This document shows positions 1-12,388 of a stretch of DNA of 64,000 nucleotides, one piece after another. Each line of letters opens with the position of its first letter. The first letter of the stretch is position 1. Both the position numbers and the translations under genes were made by a program. The notes under the pieces are model-generated. The model saw only the letters and a program-made list of their open reading frames with translations. It made no database searches and was not told where the DNA came from. Source of the DNA: Rhododendron vialii (taxonomy: Eukaryota; Streptophyta; Magnoliopsida; Ericales; Ericaceae). The stretch spans positions 2,934,001 to 2,998,000 of the forward strand of contig NC_080569.1 of NCBI RefSeq assembly GCF_030253575.1, read 5' to 3'.

Positions 1-125
1 AGGATACCCCATTGGTGGCAAATGAGAAGCTCATTTCAACAGTCTTATTGTTAATGATTGAGATGATGAGATTGAGATTTACGATGATGCTAGATGCGAT
101 AGGGTGATCTTGGTGGAGACTCAGG

Positions 126-437
126 TGGTTTTGGACCAATAAGTTTATTCAACAAAATTTTGCATTTGTTAGAGTAATTGGAAAAGTAAAATATTATGAC
201 CAAATTTAAATTTTTTTGAATAAAGATAAAAATATGTTGCGTCAAAAAATAAATAAATATTGATTTTTTGACTTATTTTTGTCTTTGTTCAAAAAATTGT
301 GTGTTTCGATCATAATTTTTTACTTTTTTGATCCTTCTCGTCAAGACAAATCAATAATTCACAAAAAAGTTTGACGTAAAACGAACAAATGCAATTTGTT
401 TTTTGGATAAAGACAAACCAATAGGTCACTTTTAAAG
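126..437. mobile_element. Degenerate hairpin MITE (related to 49111-49473 and 60950-61166)
   Basis: Imperfect inverted repeat whose halves share blocks such as TTTTTTGAATAAAGA and AAAAAGTAAAAAATT with the copy at 49111-49473. No coding capacity. Boundaries are approximate. Confidence 0.5.
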
Positions 438-565
438 ATATACTTAATTAGATTGAGGTTTCAACGTACAGTTATTTAAAGATGTGAGCATGTATTTAGG
501 GCCTCCCGGAGATAATGGATATTATATTTGATGTGATTATGTAGCCAGATCATCACTTGGCCTGT

Positions 566-661
566 TTCTAGTTAATAAGTGAAACATGAGTCGATCTCAA
601 GTAACTTGAATTTTTCTAGTTAATACGTTAAATATGAATCGATCTCAAGTAGCTTGAATTT
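566..661. repeat. 48-bp tandem duplication, diverged
   Basis: The block TTCTAGTTAATAAGTG...CTTGAATTTT at 566-613 recurs at 614-661 with several substitutions. It lies downstream of the transporter 3' end and has no evident function. Confidence 0.8.
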
Positions 662-1033
662 CTCATCATATAACCAAACGATCCAAGTATTAGTTTGTTC
701 AAGAGCTCTGTTTGAAACCTTAACGATTAATGTTTGTGTAACAAACCAATCGTGAAGAAGAATTCAGCTAACGAACACGAGTTCACACTCGAATAACTTG
801 ATTCGTTAAGCAACCCCAAGTCAGGTCACGACCTCTTTATACTTTCAAGTATACAACGCATATCCTACAAATTACATGTTCTACAGATCACACCATATTG
901 GAAGACCTCAAATCTCCCAACTTAATCACAAGCCAGAGGAATTAGTATGACAGATTTCTCTTTTGTTTCAACAAGCCAAATAACTGTTGCATTCGAATGG
1001 CTTATTAGTCGACGTAATTGGTTCACTGTTAAC

Positions 1034-4000
1034 TCAGACGTTGTCGCTCCCTGCCTCTGAATCTGCAGCCACTGTTTTTGGTTTGCTGGTGTGAAGCATG
1101 AAGTTGCAAGCTCCAACAGCCTCTCCCACAGTAAGATAGATCCATTCTTGGCCTAACAAGTCGATGAACTTCGACTTGTTCAGCTTCTTCATCACCTCAC
1201 CTCCCGGATTGGCAAGTACGAGCTATAAAATAAAGGAACGAAGGATAATTATTGTTTACGAATTCTTAATAGCCATGTTGACTACAACTAATAATCCTGA
1301 CTTTCGTTGAGAAAAAGAAAAAGAAACAAGATAATGAATAAATCAATATATATATACCTTGAGGCCTCTTCTCTCAGTACTCTTCTTGAGCTCTTCAAAC
1401 ATGCTTATTCCACTTGTATCGATGTTTCCTACCGCTGCCAACCAGAGATTTGCTCATTCAGTATAACTTATTACGTCTCTGTAGCTAGATAATTACAATT
1501 AACCCGATAAGTATTCGGATTCTCTCCGGACCAAGTTTTGGACAGGACGAGACAGTCCAAATCTAGATCATACATGGTACATTGGGATAATCAACTCTTA
1601 CTGGTAAGAGTCTCTGAGCAAATTTGAACCATTAATCGCAGAAATGGACGATTCATATTAATTTGGATTGTACCGCTCAGTCCAAATTACAGTTACAATC
1701 CAAATTAAAGATCAGAGAGGATCTAATTTCATCCAATAACTATGACGACTCACCGCCCATGTCAAGTACCACATACTGCAAGCTGGTGTCCCCAGAGGAT
1801 TTTAGCCTGTCTTCCTCCTCATCTATCCACCTCGAAATCCTGCACATTATAGTTCATTAGGCTCCATGTTATAAACTGATTCAACCATATTGTACTGTTA
1901 ATTGCGAATAACGCGATCAGATCTTAATATTTTGTAGAACCTTTCTCTCAAGTAGCTTGAATTGGCGAAGTAAATCGGAGCATTCATCTCAAGTATGAGA
2001 ATTCCGGGAACATTATTGGCATTTGGGTATTGATCAACACTTCTGTAGATCACAGAATCTGGGATGTTTCCCAGTACCATGGTCCTTGGCCTCGCCACGA
2101 ACAGTAGCACTCTAAGCAGAGATAATCCAACCTGCATTGCGCCCTTCGTTCTTAGTCAAGAGAGAGTTGAAATCAAAACCACTATTTTTGGAGAACTTGA
2201 ATGAGTTACAAAGTGTTAAATAAGGCGGTTCATACGTACCGCGACAACTAGACCAATCTCAACGCTGCCGAAAACCACGCCAACGAAAGCACCCATGCAC
2301 ACCATGAAGTCAAACTTGTCGACGTGCCAAAGATGGATTGCTGCTTCGTAGTCTATTAGCCCCAGCATTGCCGCGATTATTATCGACGACAGCACCACGA
2401 TGGGAGTGTAATGGAACAATGGCGTCAGGAATAACAACGTGATCATGACTGCGATTGCCATGACAATGTTGGACATGGCCGTTTTGCACCCTGCGTTGAA
2501 GTTCACTGCTGACCGGGAAAACGGCCCTGAAATTCATTGTGATGTCCAGAATTACATATTGGTTAGCAAATCACCAAAAGGCGTCACATGCACAATATCC
2601 AGAGACGCGTTAAAGTTTGCTCAGACATCTGGTTATTAAGAAAAATAGAAGGGATGGAATCCGAAAGAGCGAGCTTCTGTCCAGTGGAGGAAGGGCAGAA
2701 ATGTGATAGGAAATCAATGGATAGATAGAAACCTGTGGTGAGATAGCAAGAGGTGCAGGAACCGGCAATGTTCATCATCCCAAAAGCAATCATCTCTTTG
2801 TTTCCATCAATGTGGTAATTCTTGAACATGGCAAAGCTTCTGCCCACTGCAATCCCTTCCTGCGTTATATCGATCAAACAACGCGGCCATGATTCCCGTT
2901 CTTAATTAGTTTCCATCGAGTGAAACAAGAAATTAATGTCGTTGGTTTCTCGTGACCTAATCCCTGTAGTGTTCTGCTTTCGAAATTGTTCTCCAACCCA
3001 ATTCTTGATTGCCAGAATTAAAATTGGTCAGATAACAAGGGTTCTCTTAAACTAAACCAATTTATTTCATTCCAATTAAACCTAGCTATTATCTGGTGAT
3101 CAGTTCGACATGTGAAGAAACAATAAAAAGTGAGGTCCACAGCGAACGTTTAGCGATAGACCTAGGATTAGTCCCCCGTAGCAGCTTATATGAAGTTGAT
3201 TGGGAGAGATGCGTGTAAAGGCCTTTTTATTCACTTACAGCGAGAGCGATGACACCCGTAACTATGCCAGTTTTGATGGCCGTTGACATATACGGTGACC
3301 CAAACGCTAGATGCGTTATCGACAGAGGATTTATCCCCTTCTTCAATTGTCCTATCTGCAAAAAATGCGTACAAACGTAATGTCAAAAACTTTTTCACCA
3401 CAATATTGGAGAGAATAGACAATCGGAAAAGCTAAACGTTAGTTCTAGTGACAGGACCCCCCGGACCAGAATAGTTCAATCTGTTAGAAATATGTAAACC
3501 CAATTTGGATATTTCCTTGTTTTACTTTTTGGGGTTTTCATGTAATATCTTTATACTTTTGTATTTAGTATGTAATATGTTAAAAGGTGGGTCTAGAATT
3601 TTGTACAGAAGTATCTAGTGGCTGTGTGTATGTTTCTTTGTTCTTTGTAAGAGAAAAAAAAAGGGGACAAAATTCATTTTCACCTCTTGTGGTTATCGTC
3701 ATATGCGGATACCTCCTTCATGATTCAAAACTAACCACATAACCTACCTGTGGTTTTGAAAATGTGCGGATAGATTCCATGCCATCATGTTTTCCATCCA
3801 TATTAACGGAGGTGTATCTCACACGCCTCTAGAATGTAATCTGAGTCGTTCATAATGTATTAAATAAAGAATAGAGTATCTCAGTAAAAAAAATATCTCA
3901 ATCAAGTATCAGTAACCCAGTGATCTAATTTTTAGTAAATTCAAATTAGAAAGTTTAATTTCATAACAAAATTGATTCGACCGAGAGCTTTTCATTTTTT

Positions 4001-4851
4001 GATTGACTTGAATTTTGGCATAGATGTAGTACTTGTCAAAATTTACAATATCAACGGTTTAGATTCAATTTTTGGTATAGGGGATGGTGTGGTTAGATTT
4101 AAAAAAGAATAAGAATTAAGGGACATGATGAGGGTATATCGGTCTTTTAATGTTGTGTCCGTTAATATGAATGGAAAACATGACGGCAGGGGGTCTATCT
4201 GCACATTTTCAAAATCACAGGTAGGTTATGTGATCAGTTTTGAACCATGAAGGGGGTATCCGCATATGGCGATAACCACAGGGGGTCAAAATAGACTTTA
4301 AAAAAGAAGAAAAAATGAGACATAGAGACAGAGAAGAAAAAAGAGAGCGTGGGTTTTGTTTGCTCGTATGTGTGCTGTACTTGAAGGTGAAGGAAAAGGC
4401 TTTGTAAAACTTGAATCAAGTGAATGAAATCAGCGTTTTAGTGCCCAGATAAGTCTTGTTATTGCTGAAATTTCCTGCTCTGTTTTGTTGCTGAAAAACT
4501 GCATTTTTGTGGTTCATTTGTGTGCTGAAAATCTGCTGCGATTCTACTCAGTTTGTGACTGTTTTATTGGTGATATTTCTGTGTGATTTGGGCCCCTTAT
4601 TCCCCCCAACACAATCATTCACTTGATCAGCACCAAAGTTCATGGGGCCTGGCTAAAATTATTAGCCAGGAAAACAGAACGATCCAAACATACTTCACAT
4701 GTGTTTGGATTCGCTTGACTTTCTCAACCCAAGAGGCTTGAACCCCTTTTTTAGCTTGCACATTTTTGTGGCCCTACCCACTTTTTTAGCTTTTCTTGGC
4801 GTATTGGATGTGACATATGGATACATATGCGTACACGGTAGCTATAGCATT

Positions 4852-4885
<34 letters not shown>

Positions 4886-7485
4886 CTGACCACTTGAACA
4901 CCATGATTTTCAGCGTGGGTGAGATAAACAAGCAGGCTTCCGAAGATAACAGACGTCAACGGTGCCATCGCCGATATCCAAAAGAGATTCGATCGTTTCT
5001 TGCTCTGCATATTTGTTTAGTCAGTCTCAAAACATCAGAAAACTATGCGACATACCCGAAAAAGATGGTCTCCATATCCGGTTTTCAATCATCTTCAGAC
5101 ATAGTAAACATAACTGAAAAAATCAAGCTCATGTTTAATTTGAGAGACTATGCATGATTGTCCCGCAAATCGTTAAGAATAGGGTTTCGGTTAATTTCTT
5201 GTCTTCCTTTAGATTTGGTTCTTGAGTGGTTTTTTCGGGTGTGCCCGAAATTCTTTTAATTTTTATTTTCTTTTTAAAAATTAATAAAATCTTTTTGCTT
5301 AAAAAAAAAATTTCGTTAAGAATAGCATAAACGATTCAACTATCTGGGCTACATCTTCTTGTAGTTTATACAAACTCAGGGGGATGGGTATATGTTACAT
5401 GTTAGATTCAACGAATTCTCATGTCCAAAGGGCATCAACCCTGCTAACCACATATACATTTGTGCACAGATTTTGTTGTGGGATCCACCACGGGTTCCAC
5501 ACAAATGATTTGAGCCGTTCATTAGATGTAAAATATTTTTTCAATTGTCTTCGTAAAAAATCAGCTCAATTTAAAACTTATAGGTACTTAATTCAATCAT
5601 CTAAATTTTAATTCAAATTTTCGGGTTATGAAAAGTTAGATAATTAGATTAAGCACTTATAAGTATTGGATTGAGCTGATTTTTTATGAGGACCCTTGAA
5701 AAAATATTTTGTATTTAATGAATGGCTCAGATCGTTTGTATAGAACCCGTGGTGGGCCCCACAATACAATCTGTGCACAGATTGCCTGTGTGGACAGATT
5801 TTACGCAAAGGACATAAGGACACGATCCTCTATACTGAAAACTCATGTGCCTAGAATTTTCTGGCTGTTGAATTTAAAATATAAAAAAAATCACACAATC
5901 CAACGAGAAAAAAATTTCTCGGCATGAATTTTTAAAACAGACAAGATCAAACCCCGTAAAATATATACCCACCCGACAATGCATTTTATTGTTTAACTTT
6001 AAGCATGAAGCCATGAACACTGATCTTTGTACGTTTCAGTCTGTTCTGACGTCTACCCACATGCCATGTTGGTAATGGTAGCCTTTAGGGGCTCAGGCCC
6101 ATCCTATCCAATTCTAATTGTTTAAGTATTGTTTGGCTCAATAACAGAAGAAAGAGAAAACAATTGTCAACCCATACAAGAAAACCGGCCCAGTCATTAT
6201 CTAAGTATATTCTTTGAATTAATCAGCTGCAAACAAACAAAACGTATACTAGGCTGGCTGATGAGATTCATGAGAATATAACTTGTACCATTTTCACAGA
6301 TTTGCTTTACTATATTTGGGGTGGGAGTAGGTTGCTTTAGGGACTTTGAAAACGAGTCTTTGCCAATTGGTAGGGAAAAAAAAATTTGAAAAAGATAGGA
6401 TCAACTGACCGAATTATTGAAATTAAGGCAACAACTTACTTACTTTTTTAGTGTTAATTAATTAGAAACTTAAAATTCATTAATACGCGTTCTCTTGATT
6501 AACCTGTTTGACTCGTTCAATCGGCCTGGCATGTGACGTGATTTTCAAAATCCTTTTTTTTTTTTTTAATAACTGCATGAGTTCAGACCATCTTATTTGT
6601 ACCTCGACTAATTTCAAGAGAACCGATTCAACCTCGCAAAATTGTTACAAATCTCAGTATAGACTGACTTGCAGATCCATCGTAAGTCCGCAAATCGTAA
6701 CCACTAGACCAGCCCGTTAAGAGGTTGGTTTTCAAGATACTCCTTTTGATTTCTCGAATTTAACAAAGCTATTAAAAGTAGAATTGATTAGCTATGAACT
6801 ACTTACAAAGTATCTAGCGAGGAGGAGGTAAAAGAGGAAACAGCATCCCAATACAGCACTTTCCCACCTCCACTGCGACAAACCCATCAACATCAGCAAC
6901 TCAAATTAATTAATTAAGCTGGAAATTAATTAAAGCTAATTTCGTTGCAACCAACCCATTAACATGTTTGTAAATGGTATGCCCTCGATCTGCTCCATAA
7001 TAATACTAGTCCCTTACAAAAATTTAGTGTCCTTTTTAAAATAAAATATAAAACTCTTGGGAAATGATTTTGTTATTCCTTTTTCTTTTTTTTTTGTTAA
7101 CGTCACTCTTCTGTAAGTGTATTTTTGTACCAAAAATACACTTAAAGGGGAGTGGAGTTAACAAAAAAAGAGTGACAAAATCAGCAACCAAACTCTTTCA
7201 TGCTTAATTTTGCGAAGTTCATGAAAAAATATTTTATGTTGATTCATAATTAAACATCACTATAAGTCGTACTGAACTACCATTATGAAGCAAAAGGGAG
7301 TGGTTAGTAAGGTAATCAACCTATGTATTTTCAATGATTCATGATACACTAATAACAAAATGCAAGTGACCGCCTTTTTGTCATCAAAATAGGCAGGTAT
7401 ATATTTCCGAAGTATCATGTGACATTCGATTCACGACAGTGTATATATTTCCGAAGTATCATGTGACATTCGATTCACGACAGTG

Positions 7486-7549
<64 letters not shown>

Positions 7550-9979
7550 TATGGGTTTGGGTGAAGACAGAACGCATGACGGAGATGAGATCGGTCCCAT
7601 GGGTGAAGTGCTCAAGCCCAAGAATACCTTTCAGCTGTTGAAGGCACACCACCGTGGCTGCTCCTGCCATGAACCCCACTATCGTTGCATGCGATAGGAA
7701 ATCCACTATAAACCCTAACCTGCACAAACCGGTCAACAATCTAATTTTTGTATCAATTTAAAAAAAAAAATGTTCACATCAGCTAAATTAGAATGGCCGA
7801 TTTGAACTTGGGGAAAAAGTAGTAATCATTCCGGAAAAGGAAATGAATAGTCCAGATTCATTGTAATTTTCTTTCTCGAACAATTTCATGGATTGAGTTT
7901 CATGCATCCTAACATTATTGAAAAATTTATGCATCGTGTAAGTGAAAATGCATGGAGAGAGAAATGATTTATGCCATATATTTGAAAGAGTTTGTTCAAA
8001 CAAAATAATGGTCCCTAGCTACAAAAAGTACTTCCAATAATGCAAAGTGAATTTTCCCGTGATTGTAATAAGTTGTAAAACATGCAAGAAGACAACCTAA
8101 CGATTCCAACAATAACAAACCAAAATTTGGAATAACAGATACAAAATGCCAAATTAGTAATTCATATATATGATCAGTATTGCTTTTGTGCCTAATCAAC
8201 GAGAAATACTTTTGAACGACTCGGATTGAAATTCTCTCTCTCCTTTCATCTCAACATTTTTTCTCTTTTTTTTTTCTCTCTCCAAATCCGAGCCGACCAA
8301 AAACGCAATGGACGGTTCGGATGCGCCGAGCAGACATCACGTGGTACCCACCCAACACTGAAATTTTTTCCCTAATCAACCAATCGAAGTAAACATGGGC
8401 TTATTATTTGTAGTGGCCAACTAGGTTTTTTTTTTTTTTTTCTTTTTTTGGATAATTCAGTTATCTAGGCTATGTTACTGCACCTTGACTAATTTTCAAA
8501 GACCAATTACACCACTCACTTGCGAGGGTTTCAATTAAAGCCAGAGCAAAAGCTTTATATATATGGAGGCCAATAATGTTACTTCTCAAAATAAAAACAG
8601 GAGTTCATGACTGACTATATACATATATATATCAGTTTTCTCTTCACTTATCATATTTGGATTATGCACCTAACCGGATAATTATAGATATCTACGCTAA
8701 GCAGAAATCATTAGGTTATTTATTTGGATATTAGTATCGTTGGCCCAGACATCCGGTTATAAAAATATGATATTACAATATATATGAAAGCTCATATGTA
8801 ATTTTCAAAAAAGAAGAAGAAAGAAACCTCATATGTAATCATCGTAAGTAGTATTTTACTCCTACATATTCTTTTCTGTGGCTTACCTTAAGATACCCAA
8901 AGAAGCTTGAAGAACTCCGGCGACGAACGTTGCGGTGAAAGCCAAATGAAGATAGAGTGTGGGATTCTCATTAGCATTCACTGCATTCCCCAGCATAGAA
9001 GCTGTGAGTAGCGATGCAACGGCGACCGTCCCGACGGCCAAATCTCTCGAACTTCCCATCATTGCATATACCAAAGGAGGAACAAAGCTCGAATCTGGAT
9101 ATATGTTCCACCACACAAACTATAACCCATTAATAATCTATTAGATTTAGTACTACTTGACTATGTCTTTTCATGAAATTTCTAGCCCTCATAGTGATTT
9201 GGTTGTTAATAAACGTAAAATAAAATTAAAAACAAACAAACTTTTCAAAAAATGATAACCTAAAAAATTAGAAATGAAACTTCTCAAGAGCTTTTCCTTT
9301 TTCTTTTGGATCAGATTGTATGAGTTGTTTTGGCTATATAACTCAACACTCAAAAGCATAAAGATTTAGCGCCAAATATGTTTCTACGCTTCCTAGGCAG
9401 ATACGGTCTTCTTTTTTTGTGCTCGCCCCAACTAATGTCAAGCTTCTAACATTAACGACCAGGCAGACTTTTAGTGGCCTCGAGAAACTTTTTTTTTACT
9501 AACGGAGAGAGCCGAACTTGCAAGCTTGGACCATAACAAACACTCCCAAAATACTATGTTACTAGTGTTGTAAGTTGCGAGTGCTAGTCTTGCTGTCATT
9601 CAATTTTACAAGTAAAACTGCCTGGAAAAATAAAACACTCACACAGGCCAAGAATTGGTGGCAAGTTGGCTAGCTTGGCGTAGCTGATCCCCTGGGGGAT
9701 GGCGAGGCTGGCGATGGTGATGCCGGCGATGAGGTCGGCTTTCAGAAACTGGAGACTGTAACGCGGGGCCCATTCGAGGATTGGCAGGACGTACTGGAGG
9801 CCCAGTATGAGTTTCCGAGAGGGTGGCTGGTTCTTGAACTGCCGGAGCGGGTCGTCGGGGAAGAAGGTCTCCTTCATGGAGGCCGTGAATGACTTCAGAA
9901 AGGGTTGCGGCGGAGGGATTGCGACGCGGTGCGCGCGCTCTGCGTTCTTATCTGGGTACACGTTGTCCGCGTTTCCCAT
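1034..9979 (-). CDS. SULTR3;1: Group-3 sulfate transporter (SULTR3;1-like), 12 exons, complete
   Basis: Exons (minus strand): 9643-9979, 8887-9094, 7548-7719, 6807-6872, 4891-5004, 3239-3355, 2733-2859, 2240-2526, 1941-2131, 1754-1839, 1358-1434, 1034-1222. All introns are GT-AG and the phases join to 656 aa, the length typical of plant SULTR3 proteins. The start ATG has A at -3 and G at +4. The N-terminus contains PQPFLKSF and FPDDPLRQFKNQ. The first two exons join to restore the signature LPPILGLYSSFVPPLVYA near residues 104-121. About 10-12 membrane segments follow, then a C-terminal STAS domain (about 515-640) with NIDTSG near 572-577. By family this is a proton-coupled anion transporter; group 3 members act at plastid or plasma membranes and some carry sulfate or phosphate, so the exact substrate is inferred. 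Introns 2-5 are enlarged by transposons. Confidence 0.96.
3482..4611. mobile_element. Solo LTR (copia-like ends) in transporter intron 5, with a nested element
   Basis: The sequence starts TGTTAGAAATATG and ends CCCCCCAACA, the TG...CA termini of an LTR. The 5-bp target duplication CAATC occurs at 3477-3481 and again at 4612-4616. No internal retrotransposon coding region is present, so this is a solo LTR left by recombination. About 640 bp of its 1130-bp length is a later inverted-repeat insertion (about 3670-4302), leaving a true LTR of about 490 bp. The copia assignment rests only on the TGTTAG start and is tentative. Confidence 0.8.
3670..4302. mobile_element. Inverted-repeat DNA element nested in the solo LTR
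   Basis: Long terminal inverted repeats pair about 3672-3832 with about 4154-4302. Shared blocks include TGTGGTTATCG, ATATGCGGATACC and CACATAACCTACCTGTG. The middle (about 3835-4150) is AT-rich with no coding capacity. It is a non-autonomous element; the superfamily is not clear. Confidence 0.75.
4855..4883. repeat. GA microsatellite just inside transporter intron 5
   Basis: A GA run begins seven bases into intron 5. The donor on the coding strand reads CAAGTG|GTCAGCACTCTCTC. This is the second donor in this gene followed by a CT tract. Confidence 0.85.
5461..5781. mobile_element. MITE with about 90-bp inverted repeats in transporter intron 4
   Basis: The ends are TGTGCACAGATT and its inverse. 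The arms continue through CCACCACGGGTTC and GAGCC.TTCATTA.AT into AAAATATTTTTTCAA. The middle is AT-rich and there is no ORF of note. Confidence 0.75.
6549..6720 (-). mobile_element. Au-SINE-like copy in transporter intron 4
   Basis: Read on the minus strand it has a tRNA-like head (GGTCTAGTGGTTACG), a body ending GAAATTAGTCGAGGTAC, and an A-rich tail. This is the architecture of plant Au-type SINEs. It lies in an intron of a gene transcribed in the same direction. The family name is from memory of the consensus; similarity among copies in this window is seen directly. Confidence 0.6.
7065..7183. mobile_element. Small hairpin MITE in transporter intron 3
   Basis: Terminal inverted repeats TGATTTTGTTATTCC / CTGATTTTGTCACTC enclose a palindromic centre GTGTATTTTTG..CAAAAATACAC. 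A relative lies at 63558-63672. Confidence 0.7.
7397..7484. repeat. Perfect 44-bp tandem duplication in transporter intron 3
   Basis: The 44 bases at 7397-7440 are repeated exactly at 7441-7484, directly next to the GA microsatellite. The lack of any difference between copies suggests a recent event, or an assembly effect beside a simple repeat. Confidence 0.9.
7489..7546. repeat. (GA)29 microsatellite at the 5' splice site of transporter intron 3
   Basis: Perfect GA run of 58 bases that directly abuts exon 3 (lower end 7548). On the coding strand the donor reads CATAAG|GTCTCTCTCT, so positions +3 onward of the intron are the repeat itself. The donor thus lacks the usual RAGT at +3 to +6. 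Confidence 0.9.
8200..8378. mobile_element. GGACGG-type MITE (family A) in transporter intron 2
   Basis: One end carries GAGAAATACTTTTG and the other GGACGGTTCGGATGCGCC followed by CACGTGGTACCCACC. This matches copies at 26453, 44889 and 45309. The left arm is decayed. Confidence 0.55.
8426..8580 (-). mobile_element. Degenerate Au-SINE-like copy in transporter intron 2
   Basis: A T-rich run at the low-coordinate end is followed by GCACCTTGACTAATTTTCAAAG, which reads on the minus strand as a SINE 3' end. The head is too decayed to define. Confidence 0.4.
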
Positions 9980-10100
9980 TTTTTGTATGGTAAGCTAGCT
10001 GTTAGTGTGCGTATAGATGTTGGTTTAGTAGTATTTTTTTTTTTTTTCTAGAGAGAGGAGGTTAATTTGTGTGTGTTGGATATGATAGCAGATTTGTTGC

Positions 10101-10104
<4 letters not shown>

Positions 10105-10162
<58 letters not shown>
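10105..10162. repeat. (GA)29 microsatellite in the transporter 5' UTR
   Basis: Perfect GA dinucleotide run of 58 bases. Transcribed from the minus strand it would be a CT tract between the predicted start site and the ATG, 125 bases from the start codon. GAGA tracts in plant promoters and leaders are known binding sites for BBR/BPC proteins, so a regulatory role is possible but not shown. Confidence 0.9.
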
Positions 10163-10166
<4 letters not shown>

Positions 10167-10220
10167 AGGTTTAATTTGAAGCTAGAGTGAAGTTGAAGGT
10201 GAAAGAAACTTGTGGGGGGG

Positions 10221-10228
10221 TTTATATA
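10221..10228 (-). promoter_or_regulatory. TATA box of the sulfate transporter gene
   Basis: On the minus strand the sequence reads ACTATATAAACCC, a strong TATA consensus, about 240 bases upstream of the ATG at 9979. Transcription would be expected to start near 10190, which places the CT tract at 10105-10162 within the 5' UTR. The distance and motif are seen; the start site is inferred. Confidence 0.6.
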
Positions 10229-10229
10229 G

Positions 10230-11280
10230 TGGTGGAGGTCCGGGGGAAAATTGAGTGCGGTATGGGTCCCACAAATTTGTTGCAATAGAAGAGCAGCAAG
10301 TGGTAGTTTTTATTGCAACTTTTTCTTATGAATTTTCGTACTTTACAAGAAATCCTATTCTTATTTCTGTAAGCAATTTAATTACGTGGTATAGTAGCTA
10401 AACTTTAAAAATATATATAGCTATATTTATATACGTATTAGATGACTATAAATGATAATAAATTTCGACGAAAAATCTATTCAAGAGTACTTCAAGATGA
10501 TTTAATAGTTTTAGACCCTTAAAATCACTCAATTTATTCTTAAACGTTACTGCTAGCCACCTGAAATTAATTTATTTTTAGAATGGTACGGTCACGTGAA
10601 AAGTAAAAAAAAAAAAAATTACCATAAAAGGGTGAGAGAGTAGTTTCACTTACCACCTCCATTGGATAGACATGGTTATAATGATCGGACTACCGGGCCT
10701 GAAATCTGAATCTAGCTCCCACACGAGGGCAGGCTAATTAAGATCATTTGTCTTTTTTAACGCGAAAGGATAAGAGAGTAATTTCACTTATCACCTCCAC
10801 CAGACAATTGCTGACTAGAGATGGATATGAGAACCCTCTTAAACACACACACTTAACCCAAATTCTCGATGTGGGAGCCACGTGAAAAGTATTTTTAAAA
10901 CTCCTAAAATTAACGAAAGTTGCAAGTTTCCATTTTAAGATGCTTACCATTATATCCATCCAACTGCACTAGTTTATCCAAGATTTTCTGATAGATTTGT
11001 GTTGCAAAAATGGTAACTTAATAGAGGAAGACAGAGATCGAGTGGAGATGGAGATAAAGGATTAGTGTATACCTAATTACATGCAGGGACGAATTAAGCA
11101 AAGTGTTTGATATTTTTGTCGGACTAGTGCTGCCTAATGCTGTACCAGCTTCGATCATGCCCCAGCTAGGCCTCGTTTGATAATGCTAGATTCCTACTCT
11201 CTTGTTATTTATGGAGCTGCATGCTTCAGCCCACGTTACCCTATAACAACTAGTCCCACAATATTAAGGGCGTAAAATAT
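10230..11280. other. Distal promoter and intergenic DNA upstream of the transporter
   Basis: No gene seen. Two G-box cores (CACGTG) occur near 10586 and 10880. A roughly 28-bp block containing TTTCACTTA.CACCTCCA is directly repeated at about 10635 and 10771. These are about 0.6-0.9 kb upstream of the transporter start, and any regulatory role is speculative. Confidence 0.4.
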
Positions 11281-11281
11281 A

Positions 11282-11396
11282 GAGAATAGATTATTTACAC
11301 CGCCGGTGTAAATATTTGATTTGGAGAAAACAAATATTTACATCGGCGGTGCAAAGAATTTATTACACCGGCGGTGTGAAGAATTTAATCTATAAA
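11282..11396. mobile_element. Short MITE with ACACCGCCGGTGTAAA palindromes
   Basis: The ends read AGATTATTTACACCGCCGG and its inverse, with a third internal copy of the palindrome. A second member of the family lies at about 59995-60176. Confidence 0.6.
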
Positions 11397-12388
11397 ATAT
11401 ATGATGTTAATCTCATTACTATTAAAGTATTAATCATGCCGCTAATGGACAGTAGGTTTATGGTTTTCCGGAATTAGTTGAGGCTCGTAAGTTGGCTCAA
11501 ATATCTAGTTATTTAAAAAAAAAAAACCTATTAATAATACGGGGTCATCATATATTCTCCCACTGGTAATTCGATAATCAAAGAGGACGCATTGGAAGAG
11601 TTCAACTTTGTGCATACTACCCTTTCTTTTCTTTTCTTGACAGGGCAAAAATTTTATTAAGGAACGTGCACACTACCCTTTCAGTCTCATTTCAATAGTC
11701 TGAATCATTTAATTTTTAAAAATACGTGCAAATTACAAAAACAGTTCAGTTAGATATAGCTTTCTAGGTGAGTGATTAATTAAATCACCAAATTTTTGGT
11801 TGAGAACTTTAATCGACAAGAGTTCTCTTGCGTTATTTGATCAAGTGGTATAGATAACGATGGAGATGACTATTACAAAGATAATTGAAAATCCAAACTC
11901 TGAAAATAAATGGTTTTTTATCGTCAGAGTTGAACTTGAAGTCGGCATTCATAATGTCTACCGACTTTTAGGTGGGTGAACATATTCGAACTTGCATTGG
12001 AGCAGATCAACTGAGCCCGATCGATCTCCATCTTTTTTGAAAAGAAAAAAAAAAAACCCAATACTCTAAAACTATGGACGGACGCATAATTTTTGCCTAT
12101 GAGAAGACGAATGCATGCACTAGAAACCAAGTCTTAGCTAGGGTGGAAAACCTATTACCTATATATAATTTTTTATTCTTCTTGTAGATACCTAGCCTAC
12201 GAAGAAGCCTATTTCTCTGATCATCAAAACAAACTCTTAATTTAAAAATGATTCATATTTTAAATTTAATTTTTTTGGTGAAACGGAAGATATTCATAAT
12301 TAAATGTGCTAAAACAAGACCAGCTTTCCAAGTAGTTCCTTAACTTAACGAATATTGAATTGCCAAAACAAATTTAAAAATTAGTAAT

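Noticed and set aside
4699-5157. 152-codon plus-strand frame opposite transporter exon 5
   Set aside because: It is antisense to exon 5, runs through the GA repeat and shows no domain; the minus-strand exon has clear family conservation.
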